This document shows, in pieces, positions 34,106 to 42,513 of a stretch of DNA of 64,000 nt (position 1 is its first letter; each line of letters opens with the position of its first letter). This DNA comes from Roseiarcus sp963835215 (GTDB lineage Bacteria > Pseudomonadota > Alphaproteobacteria > Rhizobiales > Beijerinckiaceae): positions 310,001 through 374,000 of the forward strand of contig CAWIES010000002.1 of NCBI GenBank assembly GCA_963835215.1, given 5' to 3'. Both the position numbers and the translations under genes were made by a program. The notes beneath the pieces are model-generated. The model was not told where the DNA came from. It ran no database searches and saw nothing but the letters and a program-made list of their open reading frames with translations.

Positions 34106-35644
34106 TCACACGATTTCCATCGCCCTGTCCCAGGCCGAGACGTCGTCGAGCATAATTTCGGCGGCGCGCGCGGCGGCGCTGCGGGCGACCGTCGCGCTGG
34201 CGGGCGCGCTGTCGAGCGCGCGGCGCAGACGGCGCAACGCGACGCCGATGCGGGCCGAGCGCGCCCCCTGCCGCTCGACGTCGAGCAGATTGCGCAATCC
34301 GTTCAGCGCGGCGAACAGTCCCGGCCCGGCGCTGAGCGCGAGACCGACGGCGCTGAGCAACGACACTGGCGCTTTCACCAGCCCCGAGATCGCGATCCCC
34401 GCGAGACACGCTCCGACCGCCGCGGTCGCGAGCAGAATCACCATCGCGGCGCGGCGCAGACGCGCGTTGAGCCGGCGGAAGCGCCGATAGGCGCCGCGAT
34501 GATAGGCGATCTGACGGTCGATCTCGACTTCGCTGAGATATTTGAGAAACGCCGGCGCGTCGCGTTCGGGCAAGAGCGCGGTTGGCGGCGCGGCGCGCAG
34601 CACCCGCGCCAGGCGCCAGTCGATCCACGAGCCGTCCGGGTCCGAGGGCGGCGCCGCGCCGGCCAGCACGCAGAATCTGGCGATGCGCGCGACTTCGGCG
34701 ACCCGGCGGTAGTCGATCCACTTGCCGCGCCAGCGGCTGCGCTTGGCGACGTGCTGGTCAAGATAGAGCAGCCCTGTCATGCCGAACTGCAACGGCAGGG
34801 TGACCGGCGTCGCGACCGGGAACACCGCGCCAACGAAGCCGGAAGCGAAGTTGGCGCCGAACAGCAGCAACGAACGCGCCGCCAAGCTGCTGCGCCAACG
34901 CCGACCATAGGCCAGCGCCAGCGCGTCGCCGCGTTCTTGCTCGCGGCGCAGGGCGGCGAGCGCGGCGGAGCGGTCAACGCTCGCCGCCTTGTCGAGCGCG
35001 ACGGCCCGCTCCCAAGCGTCATCCGGCGCCCCGTTCGCGCTTTCCTGCGGTTCGCCGATGAGCCGCAGCAATAGCGCATATTCGAAGCGTCGAGCCTGGC
35101 GGCTCTGATCCTCGCTCTGATACTCACCGAGCTTGCGCCGTTCGGTGACCCGGCGAGGCGGCGACAGCAGCGCCTGCGCGAGTTCCTCGGGCGTCGCCGC
35201 TTCAACCCCGCGCCGGCGCGGCGCGCCATCCAGGGGCGGGCCAACGCCGGCATCGACGGCGAAGCGCAGCGGCGCGCCCACCTCGGCGACCAGCGCCGGA
35301 AGGGAAGTCGGAATCTTGCTGAAATCCAAACCCGGCGTCAGCGCGGCGTCGCAGATCGCCGCCCCGCCACCGCTCGCATCGACCTCAAGACCAGCCTTGG
35401 CCGCCGCCTCGAGCACGGCGGCCGGCGGCGCGTCATCGCCCCGGAAGACGAGGCGCGTGCGCGTCGGCTCGTGGTAGACGTTGGGCCAGCGCGCCGCCGC
35501 CGCATGGGCCGCGGCCTGGAGAAGCGTCGCCGCCTGACCGATCGCCGCAACGTCCGACGCAGCGGCGTCCGCCCACAGCAGGTTGAGCGCCGGAGCGAGT
35601 CTCAGATCGTCTTTTCCGGGCGCTGCAAGCGGAGTGTGTGACAT
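34106..35644 (-). CDS. SLATT-like four-TM membrane protein with unknown N-terminal domain
   Basis: 512 aa from ATG 35644 (an ATG at 35674 is possible; neither has a good ribosome site). Residues 1-240 are soluble and Ala-rich, not recognised. Four hydrophobic segments lie at about 256-276, 280-296, 398-418 and 427-447. RSRWRGKWIDYRRVAE (302-317) after the first pair and DRQIAYHRGAYRRF before the second pair match the equivalent parts of the divergent protein at 35777-37582. That layout fits SLATT-type 2TM effector domains. Co-transcribed with the patatin; probably membrane-located. Confidence 0.72.
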   Translation of the reverse strand: MSHTPLAAPGKDDLRLAPALNLLWADAAASDVAAIGQAATLLQAAAHAAAARWPNVYHEPTRTRLVFRGDDAPPAAVLEAAAKAGLEVDASGGGAAICDAALTPGLDFSKIPTSLPALVAEVGAPLRFAVDAGVGPPLDGAPRRRGVEAATPEELAQALLSPPRRVTERRKLGEYQSEDQSRQARRFEYALLLRLIGEPQESANGAPDDAWERAVALDKAASVDRSAALAALRREQERGDALALAYGRRWRSSLAARSLLLFGANFASGFVGAVFPVATPVTLPLQFGMTGLLYLDQHVAKRSRWRGKWIDYRRVAEVARIARFCVLAGAAPPSDPDGSWIDWRLARVLRAAPPTALLPERDAPAFLKYLSEVEIDRQIAYHRGAYRRFRRLNARLRRAAMVILLATAAVGACLAGIAISGLVKAPVSLLSAVGLALSAGPGLFAALNGLRNLLDVERQGARSARIGVALRRLRRALDSAPASATVARSAAARAAEIMLDDVSAWDRAMEIV

Positions 35645-35705
35645 CGAATTCAATGTAATGCTGGATTTCGACATTCACTTGAAATTCAATCATGCGAGCT
35701 TGTCG
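35641..35705. promoter_or_regulatory. AT-rich divergent control region of the patatin/SLATT/SLOG locus
   Basis: This stretch is visibly poorer in GC than its surroundings. It contains the near-palindrome ACATCGAATTCAATGT (35641-35656, two mismatches) and a second GAAATTCAAT copy about 30 bp further on. The palindrome overlaps the proposed start codon of the SLATT-like gene. Promoters for both directions must lie in this 130-bp interval; individual hexamers could not be fixed. Confidence 0.4.
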
Positions 35706-35776
35706 AGTGAAAAATGGCTTGAAATGATGGACCCGCGCCGCCCCCCAGGCAGCGCCCGCGCTGGAGCTTCGCCCCT

Positions 35777-37582
35777 GTGACCCGCCATCCGCCCAAGCCT
35801 CGAATGGCGCTAACGCTCGGCGTCACCGGCCATCGCCTGAACCGAGCGCGCACGCCAGACGAGACGGGGCCAGGCGCGCCGCGCCCTTTCGATGTCGGCG
35901 CCGTCGCCAAGGCGCTCGACGAAGTCTGCGCCGCGGTCGCCGCTGGCCTTAACGCCATCGAGACCGGCGTCAAGCAGAGCTTCAGCGACGCGCCGCCAAT
36001 CGTGACCCTGGTCTCCGCGCTCGCCGAAGGCGCGGATCGCCTCGCCGCCCGCGCCGCGCTGTCGGCCGGGTTCGCGCTCGACGTCGCGCTGCCCTGTTCA
36101 GCGCCGCTTTACATGACCAGTTTCGTCGACGAGGACTCGTGCGACGAATTCAACTCCCTTCTGGCGAAGGCGCGCGCCCGTCTGGTCCTGCCGCTCGCCG
36201 GCGACGCGGAGCAGCCGTTGGCCGAGCGCCTGCCCGCGGCTTTCGAGGCGGCAGGGCTGACGATGCTCGCGCTCTCGGACATCTTAGTCACGGTGTGGGA
36301 CGGCAAGCCGGCCGAAGGGCGCGGGGGCACCGGCCAGATCGTCGAAGAAGCGGCGCGGCGCGGCGCGCCAATCATCGTCGTCGATCCGCAGAACGGAGCG
36401 ATCCGGCTGCTATGGGCCGAAGCGAGCGCCGATGAGAACGCCGTGCGCCGCGCCCTCGACATTCCGCCCTGCCCACTCCAGCCGACGCTGGCGACGCTGA
36501 TCGCTCGCTTGGTCGCGCCACCCACGGCAAGGGGCGAACAGGCCGGGCTCGCGGAATTCTTCGCCTGCCGGGTCGGCGCCGATGCGAGCCAGCGGGCGAG
36601 CCTGGTCTTCGATGGCCGTGACTTCGACGAGCCGCGCGCGCATTGGCCGCGCGTCAGCGCCGCGGTCGGCGCTTCGAGCGACAATCGCGCCGCGACCCGG
36701 GTCTACGCGCAGGCCCTGCGAGCGGCAGAAGACGTCGCGGTGCGCAACGCCTGGCGCTACCGCGTGCTGTTCCTGTTCAGCTCGATGGCGACGGTGATCG
36801 CCAGCGCGCTTGTCGCGGGCGCGGCGCGCTTTCGAGAGCTCCACCTCGCGGCTGCGTCGTTCGAATTCATCGCCGTCGCGCTGGTCGGCGGGCTCGTCCT
36901 GTTCGCCACCCACCGGCGCTGGCACCATCAGTGGTTCGAGTCGCGCGAAGTGGCGGAGCGGTTGCGGGTCGTCCCGCCGGCATGGCTGCTCGGCGCCTGG
37001 CCGGCCAACCTGAAGCCGAGGCAGGTGGCGTGGCCAGGCTGGTATGCCCGAGCGCTGGCGCGCGAACTGCCGCTGTTCACTGGCGAACTCGCCGATCTGC
37101 TCGGCGAAATCCGCGACATCCTCATGGCGCTAGTCGAGGAGCAGCTCGCCTATCACCTCGCCAACGCCAAACGGCTGGAGGGGCGCGACCGCGCTTACGA
37201 GATCGTCGGCGTCGGGCTGCTGATCGCCTCGCTCGCCAACAACGCCTTCTATGTCTGCGCCCATCTCGCCCTCGATCTCGCGATCCCCGTCATCGACGCG
37301 GCGGCCCTCGAAAGTTACGAGGCCTGGGGTCTGGCGGCGGCGATCTTTCTGCCAGCGGCGGCGACCACCGCCTATGGCGTGCGTCTGTTCGGCGACTATG
37401 AAGATCTCGCGCGCCGATCGCGCCGCACCGCCGAGCAATTGCGCGCGCTCAAGGCGCGCATGTCCGACGCGCTGGACCTGCCTTCGCTGCGCGGGGCGGT
37501 GGAAATGGCGGCGCGCGCGATGCTCTCCGATCTCGACGCCTGGCGAGTGGCGGTCGAGAGCCGGCGCCTGTCGGCGGGCTGA
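35777..37582 (+). CDS. SLOG-domain sensor fused to SLATT-like four-TM region
   Basis: 601 aa from GTG 35777 (GGAG 10 nt upstream; ATG 35804 possible). The N-terminal Rossmann-like SLOG domain shows GVTGHR (15-20), SALAEGADRLAA (80-91), ILVTVWDGKPAEG and GRGGTGQIVEEA (181-192), motifs expected to bind a nucleotide-derived ligand. Membrane segments are at about 330-349, 362-378, 474-492 and 516-534, with HRRWHHQWFESREVAE (379-394) typical of SLATT modules. The family is known from conflict systems where SLOG senses a signal and SLATT forms a membrane effector. Divergent from the SLATT/patatin operon. Function inferred. Confidence 0.8.
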   Translation: MTRHPPKPRMALTLGVTGHRLNRARTPDETGPGAPRPFDVGAVAKALDEVCAAVAAGLNAIETGVKQSFSDAPPIVTLVSALAEGADRLAARAALSAGFALDVALPCSAPLYMTSFVDEDSCDEFNSLLAKARARLVLPLAGDAEQPLAERLPAAFEAAGLTMLALSDILVTVWDGKPAEGRGGTGQIVEEAARRGAPIIVVDPQNGAIRLLWAEASADENAVRRALDIPPCPLQPTLATLIARLVAPPTARGEQAGLAEFFACRVGADASQRASLVFDGRDFDEPRAHWPRVSAAVGASSDNRAATRVYAQALRAAEDVAVRNAWRYRVLFLFSSMATVIASALVAGAARFRELHLAAASFEFIAVALVGGLVLFATHRRWHHQWFESREVAERLRVVPPAWLLGAWPANLKPRQVAWPGWYARALARELPLFTGELADLLGEIRDILMALVEEQLAYHLANAKRLEGRDRAYEIVGVGLLIASLANNAFYVCAHLALDLAIPVIDAAALESYEAWGLAAAIFLPAAATTAYGVRLFGDYEDLARRSRRTAEQLRALKARMSDALDLPSLRGAVEMAARAMLSDLDAWRVAVESRRLSAG

Positions 37583-37586
37583 ACGC

Positions 37587-38300
37587 TCAAGGGGAGGCGC
37601 CCAACGCTTCGACAAGCCGCTCGCGCCAAACCGCCGGGTCGAAGGCGGGCGCCGGGAAATCGATCCGCGCTGTGGCGCCGCCGGCGGCGAGGTCGAGCCC
37701 TTCGGCGTCGAGCCCGACCGCCCGCCAGACGCGCCGGTCCGTTTTACGCCTCTCCGTCAGCATCCCCTCAGATGCGTTGATGTCGGCGAGCAGCTCATCC
37801 TCGGCCGCCGCCAGCGCCGCCGTATCGCCCGGCGGAGCGAGGATGTCGGCCGGGTCGAGCGCAGCGGCGCGGCCGAAGCCGCCGTTGAAATGCACCGCTT
37901 CGATCCGCAGCCGATAAATCGCGAAATCGGCGAACTGCGCGTAGAGCTTGGCCTTGGGATTGCGCTGCAGGTAACGCTTGCGCGCGTAAGGGTCGGGACG
38001 GCGCAGGATCGGCCCGCCAAGCGTCACCCGTGGGTGGTTGAGCGGATCGCCGCGACCCGGCCGCGCCGTCAGCAGCAGCGAGCCGCGCGGATCGGCGGCG
38101 AGGTTCTTGGTGTGCTGGGAGAGCCCGGAGAACAGAAACAGCGGCGAGCCGCCGAAATCGCTGGCGCAGCCGACCCAGGTGGTCAGCGGCGCGCCCTCGG
38201 GCCCCAGCGTCGCCAGCGCGGCCGTGCGCGAAGCGCGCAACAGGCGCTTGGCCTCGGCGATGGCGCCCGGACGCAGGTCAGGGTCGCTCTCGACCACCAT
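37587..38300 (-). CDS. Pyridoxamine 5'-phosphate oxidase-family protein (HugZ-like, FMN-binding split barrel)
   Basis: 237 aa. The N-terminal split barrel includes LLRASRTAALATL, WVGCASDFGGSPLFLFS and TKNLAADPRGSLLL. A C-terminal DUF2470-like helical part follows, with ADINASEGML and a final DFPAPAFDP. Such proteins bind FMN or haem; HugZ members degrade or store haem. No haem transporter is adjacent, so function remains general. The stop is 4 nt from that of the convergent SLOG-SLATT gene. Confidence 0.85.
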   Translation of the reverse strand: MVVESDPDLRPGAIAEAKRLLRASRTAALATLGPEGAPLTTWVGCASDFGGSPLFLFSGLSQHTKNLAADPRGSLLLTARPGRGDPLNHPRVTLGGPILRRPDPYARKRYLQRNPKAKLYAQFADFAIYRLRIEAVHFNGGFGRAAALDPADILAPPGDTAALAAAEDELLADINASEGMLTERRKTDRRVWRAVGLDAEGLDLAAGGATARIDFPAPAFDPAVWRERLVEALGASP

Positions 38301-38373
38301 GATTCTCGTTCCTCGCCCAGCCTTCTCGGGGAGTGAAGCCGCGCAGCGCCGGGACGGTCAAGCCGCGGCGCGG

Positions 38374-38401
38374 TTGATCATTTGGCAAACCGGGCTATTT
38401 T
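38374..38401 (+). promoter_or_regulatory. Candidate promoter of the chvI operon
   Basis: TTGATC and TATTTT are separated by 16 nt, about 170 nt before the chvI start in a 268-bp gap. They are the best sigma-70-like pair seen there. The leader is long, so other promoters closer to the gene are possible. Confidence 0.3.
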
Positions 38402-38568
38402 TGGGGCTCGATCGGGCGCATGTTGCTGTATAGACGCGCTCTCGTCCGTGGAACGGCCCCGGGAGGGTCACACTTCGGCCGCGAAAGCCCTTATTGTGCC
38501 GTCCCAGTATGTGGGAAGCAACCGTCGCCTGCCGATGCGGCGCTGAAGCGAACGGAAACAGGAGCATC

Positions 38569-39267
38569 ATGCCGACGATCGCCCTGGTCGACGACGACCG
38601 CAACATCCTGACCTCGGTCTCCCTGTCGCTGGAGGCGGAAGGTTACCGGGTGCAGACCTACACCGACGGCGCCAGCGCCCTCGACGGGCTCAAGGCCAGT
38701 CCGCCCGACCTTGCGATCTTCGACATCAAGATGCCGCGCATGGACGGCATGGAGCTGCTGCGCCGATTGCGCCAAAAATCGGACATGCCGGTGATCTTCC
38801 TCACCTCCAAGGACGAAGAGATCGACGAGCTGTTCGGCCTCAAGATGGGCGCCGACGATTTCATCCGCAAACCCTTCTCGCAGCGTCTGCTCGTCGAACG
38901 GGTCAAGGCGATCCTGCGCCGCTCCAATCCCAAAGACGCCGCCACCCAGAAAGAGAGCGAGGCCAAGGTCCTCGAGCGCGGCCGGCTGAAGATGGACCCA
39001 GAGCGCCACACCTGCACCTGGGACGACGAGCCGGTGACGCTGACGGTGACCGAATTCCTCATCCTTCAGGCGCTGGCGACCCGTCCCGGCGTCGTCAAAA
39101 GCCGCAACGCACTGATGGACGCCGCCTACGACGATCAGGTCTATGTCGACGACCGGACGATCGACAGTCACATCAAGCGGCTGCGCAAGAAGTTCAAGGT
39201 CGTCGAGCCCGAGTTCGAGATGATCGAGACGCTCTACGGCGTCGGCTACCGCTTCCGGGAAGCGTGA
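38569..39267 (+). CDS. chvI: Two-component response regulator ChvI
   Basis: 232 aa from ATG 38569, preceded by AGGAG. The receiver domain has the acidic pair DDD (8-10), phospho-acceptor Asp52 in AIFDIKMPRMDG and Lys101 in FIRKPFS. The C-terminal OmpR-type winged helix shows LTVTEFLILQALATRPG and DDRTIDSHIKRLRKKF. Identity as ChvI rests on high resemblance to the alphaproteobacterial orthologue and the following chvG-hprK-EIIA-HPr order. It controls envelope, acid-stress and exopolysaccharide genes. Confidence 0.94.
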   Translation: MPTIALVDDDRNILTSVSLSLEAEGYRVQTYTDGASALDGLKASPPDLAIFDIKMPRMDGMELLRRLRQKSDMPVIFLTSKDEEIDELFGLKMGADDFIRKPFSQRLLVERVKAILRRSNPKDAATQKESEAKVLERGRLKMDPERHTCTWDDEPVTLTVTEFLILQALATRPGVVKSRNALMDAAYDDQVYVDDRTIDSHIKRLRKKFKVVEPEFEMIETLYGVGYRFREA

Positions 39268-39316
39268 CGCCACACCACAGGACCGAGACGCGGCGTTTGC
39301 GCCGCCGCGCGCAGCG

Positions 39317-41161
39317 ATGAGCAGCGAAGTCGATAGCGAACCCATTCTCCCCTCCGCCGAAGGGCGGTGGCGGCGTTCGCGCGTGCGTGCGCGCATGCGC
39401 TTCGTCGGGCGCGCGCTGCTGTCGGGCTTCTCCTCATCGCTGACCCGCCGCATCGTCGTGCTCAATCTCGGCGGGCTATTGGTGCTGGTGGTCGGCTTCC
39501 TGCTGCTCAACCAGTTTCGCGCCGACATCATCGCCGCGCGAACCCAAAGCCTCAAAACCCAGGCGGGCATCATCGCCGCCGCGATCGCCGCCTCGGCCAC
39601 GGTCGAGACCGACACGATCACCGTCGATCCCGAAAAGCTTTTGCAGCTCGCTCCGACCGAACCCGCCGCGGCGCCGCCGCCGAGCGATGAGGAATCGATC
39701 GAGTTCTCGATCAATCCCGAGCGCGTCGGACCGGTGCTGCATCGCCTCGTCACGCCGACCCGCACCCGCGCGCGCATCTACGACCGCGACGGGCTGCTGT
39801 TGCTCGATTCCAGCACGCTATCGACGCGCGGCCCGACGCTGGGCGGCGACGCAACCGCCGCCGCGATCGCGGAGCTGCCGTGGTGGCGACGCGCGTGGGT
39901 CGAACTGCGCCGCTATTTCACACCCGCCAAGAAGCGCCGCGCCGCCGAGGAATGGGGCACCAACGGCAAGTCGCTGCACGAAGTCGCCGCGGCGCTCGAG
40001 GGCAAGACCGAAGCGACGGTCAGCGTCGACGCCGCGGACGAAACCATCGTCTCAGTGGCGGCGCCGATCGAGCGCAGCGCCGATTCGATCCGTGGCGCGT
40101 TGCTGCTTTCGACGCAGGGCGGCGACATTGACTCTGTCATCGCTTCGGAACGCTGGGCGCTGCTGCGCTTCTTCCTGGTTCTGGCGGCGGTGATGTTCCT
40201 GTTGTCGCTGTCGCTCGCCCACACCATCGCCGAGCCGGTGCGCAAACTCGCCGAGGCTGCCGAGCGCGTGCGGCGCGGCATCAAGTCACGCCGGCAGATT
40301 CCTGATTTCACCGCCCGCTCCGACGAGATCGGCAATTTGTCCGGCGCGCTGCGCGACATGACCCAGGCGCTCTACAACCGCATGGACGCGATTGAGAGCT
40401 TCGCCGCCGACGTCGCCCACGAATTGAAAAACCCGCTGACTTCGCTGCGCAGCGCGGTCGAGACCCTGCCCCGGGTCAAGACCGACGCGTCGCGGGAGCG
40501 CCTGCTCGATATCATGCAGCATGACGTGCGCCGCCTCGATCGGTTGATTAGCGACATCTCCGATGCTTCGCGGCTCGACGCCGAGTTGGCGCGCGGGGAC
40601 GCCGATCCGGTCGATCTGGTGGACATCGTCAAGGCGGTGGTCGCCATGGTCGAAGATTCGCAGCGCAGCAACGGCGTGCGGCTGAAGCTGACGGTGGAGC
40701 GCCGCGCGGCGCCGCGCGCGAGCGATTTCATCGTGCTCGGCTATGATTCGCGCCTTGCCCAGATCGTCACCAATCTCATCGACAACGCCTGCTCGTTCTC
40801 GCAGCCGGGCGGCCAGGTACGCGTGACGTTGCGCCGCGCTGCCGGCCGGCCGGCGGCCGACGGGAAAGCAACGGGCGACGAAGTGCTGGTTATCGTCGAT
40901 GACGACGGACCCGGCATTCCGCCGCACGCGCTTGAGCGCATTTTCGAGCGTTTCTATACCGACAGACCTGATCAGGGGTTTGGGCAGAATTCCGGACTAG
41001 GACTGTCGATTTCGCGTCAGATTGTCGAGGCTCATGGCGGCCGGGTCTGGGCAGAGAACCGCCCGGCCGCGCCGGGAACAACCCCTACCGAGGAGGGCGC
41101 CACGACGCGCCACGGCGCCGGCGCACGCTTCACCATCGCGCTGCCGGCCGTCGCGCCGTGA
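39317..41161 (+). CDS. chvG: Sensor histidine kinase ChvG
   Basis: 614 aa, about the usual ChvG/ExoS length. An N-terminal helix lies near residues 45-66, a periplasmic domain of about 200 residues follows, and a second helix is near 275-295 before a HAMP linker. The phospho-acceptor His is in VAHELKNPLTSLRSAVETL (about residue 368). ATPase boxes are NLIDNACSF, DDDGPGIPPHALERIFERFY and GLGLSISRQIVEAHGG. It phosphorylates ChvI in response to acid or envelope cues. Its stop overlaps the GTG of hprK, linking it to the regulatory PTS. Confidence 0.94.
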   Translation: MSSEVDSEPILPSAEGRWRRSRVRARMRFVGRALLSGFSSSLTRRIVVLNLGGLLVLVVGFLLLNQFRADIIAARTQSLKTQAGIIAAAIAASATVETDTITVDPEKLLQLAPTEPAAAPPPSDEESIEFSINPERVGPVLHRLVTPTRTRARIYDRDGLLLLDSSTLSTRGPTLGGDATAAAIAELPWWRRAWVELRRYFTPAKKRRAAEEWGTNGKSLHEVAAALEGKTEATVSVDAADETIVSVAAPIERSADSIRGALLLSTQGGDIDSVIASERWALLRFFLVLAAVMFLLSLSLAHTIAEPVRKLAEAAERVRRGIKSRRQIPDFTARSDEIGNLSGALRDMTQALYNRMDAIESFAADVAHELKNPLTSLRSAVETLPRVKTDASRERLLDIMQHDVRRLDRLISDISDASRLDAELARGDADPVDLVDIVKAVVAMVEDSQRSNGVRLKLTVERRAAPRASDFIVLGYDSRLAQIVTNLIDNACSFSQPGGQVRVTLRRAAGRPAADGKATGDEVLVIVDDDGPGIPPHALERIFERFYTDRPDQGFGQNSGLGLSISRQIVEAHGGRVWAENRPAAPGTTPTEEGATTRHGAGARFTIALPAVAP

Positions 41162-41628
41162 GCGCGACCCCGCCGGGCTGGTCGGCGCTGCACGCGAGCG
41201 CGGTGCTGGTGGGCGAGCGGGGGGTGTTGCTGCGCGGCCCGTCGGGCGCCGGCAAGAGTTCACTCGCCCTCGCGCTGCTCGCAACAGCCAGAAATTGTGT
41301 GACTTTTTCTGCCTTGGTCGGCGACGATCGGGTCTACGTGCGTGTCTGTGCCGGCCGCCTACTGGCGCGCGGGGCGCCCGATTTCGCCGGCCGGATCGAG
41401 CGGCGCGGCAGAGGCGTGATCGACGTCGCCAGCGAGCCCGAGGCGGTGATCCGTCTCGTCGCCGACCTCTGCGACCGCGCCGGGCCGGCGCCGCCGCGCC
41501 TGCCCGAAGAGGCCGACCAGACCACCGAAATCCTCGGCCTCAGAATGCCCCGCCTCGCCCTCGATCCGGCCTTCGGACCGCTCGACCGGGCGGTCGTTGT
41601 ACTCGAGGCCTTAATGAACCGTGTTTAG
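41158..41628 (+). CDS. hprK: HPr kinase/phosphorylase, short alphaproteobacterial form
   Basis: 156 aa from GTG 41158, overlapping the chvG stop by 4 nt. Only the C-terminal kinase domain of classical HprK is present: Walker A GPSGAGKSSLAL (27-38), GDDRV, and a C-terminal segment ILGLRMPRLAL. This short form is normal in alphaproteobacteria. It phosphorylates and dephosphorylates the regulatory serine of HPr, whose gene is two positions downstream. Confidence 0.92.
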   Translation: MSATPPGWSALHASAVLVGERGVLLRGPSGAGKSSLALALLATARNCVTFSALVGDDRVYVRVCAGRLLARGAPDFAGRIERRGRGVIDVASEPEAVIRLVADLCDRAGPAPPRLPEEADQTTEILGLRMPRLALDPAFGPLDRAVVVLEALMNRV

Positions 41629-41751
41629 GATCAGTCGTTGCGCGTTACTAATTTTGCTTGAACAATGCGCCGCAGTGCACAAAACTGCGCCCTCCGCGAA
41701 TGCCAGAGCGTTGGCCGGGGCGGCGGCGGCGCGCGAAACGATGGTAGATTG

Positions 41752-42153
41752 ATGATTGGAATGGTCCTGGTCACTCACGGCCAGCTCGCCACGGGATTTC
41801 GCGCCGCGCTCGAACACGTCGTCGGTCCCCAGTCGCGATTCGAAACAATTACGATTGGCCCCGAAGACGACATGGAGCAGCGCCGCAGCGAGATTCTGAG
41901 CGCAGTGTCGCGCGTGCAGGACGGTAGCGGCGTCGTTTTGCTCACCGACATGTTCGGGGGCACGCCTTCGAACCTGGCGATCTCGGTGATGGACGGTGGT
42001 CGTATCGAAGTGATTTGCGGCATCAATCTGCCGATGCTGATCAAGCTGGCGACGCTGCGCGATGGCGCCGATCTCGATCATGCGGTGACGGAGGCGCGCG
42101 ACGCGGGCCGCAAATACATTACGGTGGCGAGCAAGGTGCTAGCGGGGAAATGA
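41752..42153 (+). CDS. PTS system EIIA component, mannose family
   Basis: 133 aa from ATG 41752. The phospho-acceptor is His9 in MVLVTHGQLATG. The fold is confirmed by GVVLLTDMFGGTPSNLA and VICGINLPMLIKL. No EIIB, EIIC or EIID gene is nearby, so it likely works as a regulatory rather than a transport phosphocarrier. Its stop overlaps the HPr ATG. Confidence 0.93.
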   Translation: MIGMVLVTHGQLATGFRAALEHVVGPQSRFETITIGPEDDMEQRRSEILSAVSRVQDGSGVVLLTDMFGGTPSNLAISVMDGGRIEVICGINLPMLIKLATLRDGADLDHAVTEARDAGRKYITVASKVLAGK

Positions 42154-42482
42154 ACGACACGACGCTGCGGGAGGAAGACGAACCCTGTCCCCCGCCGCCG
42201 ATCATGGCGGGCGCTCTCGTGCGCGATCTGCACATCGTCAATCGCAAAGGCCTGCACGCGCGCGCGACCGCCAAGTTCGTGCAATGCGTCGATCGCTTCG
42301 AAGCCGAGGTGAAGGTCACCCGTTGCGGCGAGACCGTCGGAGGCGATTCGATCATGGGCATTCTGATGCTCGGCGCCGGGATCGGCTCAACGATCACCGT
42401 CACCGCGCTCGGCGCCCAGGCGCAAGAGGCGCTCGACGCGCTCGAGGCGCTGGTCTCCAACCGCTTCGACGAGGACGAGTAA
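42150..42482 (+). CDS. ptsH: HPr phosphocarrier protein
   Basis: 110 aa, slightly longer than classical HPr because of about 20 extra N-terminal residues with four consecutive prolines. The active His36 is in NRKGLHARATAKFV; the serine phosphorylated by HprK is Ser67 in DSIMGILMLGAG. It passes phosphate to the EIIA(Man) encoded immediately upstream. Enzyme I is not in the window. Confidence 0.94.
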   Translation: MNDTTLREEDEPCPPPPIMAGALVRDLHIVNRKGLHARATAKFVQCVDRFEAEVKVTRCGETVGGDSIMGILMLGAGIGSTITVTALGAQAQEALDALEALVSNRFDEDE

Positions 42483-42513
42483 GCAACGCCGAGGCGCGCC
42501 TACTTCCAAGGCC

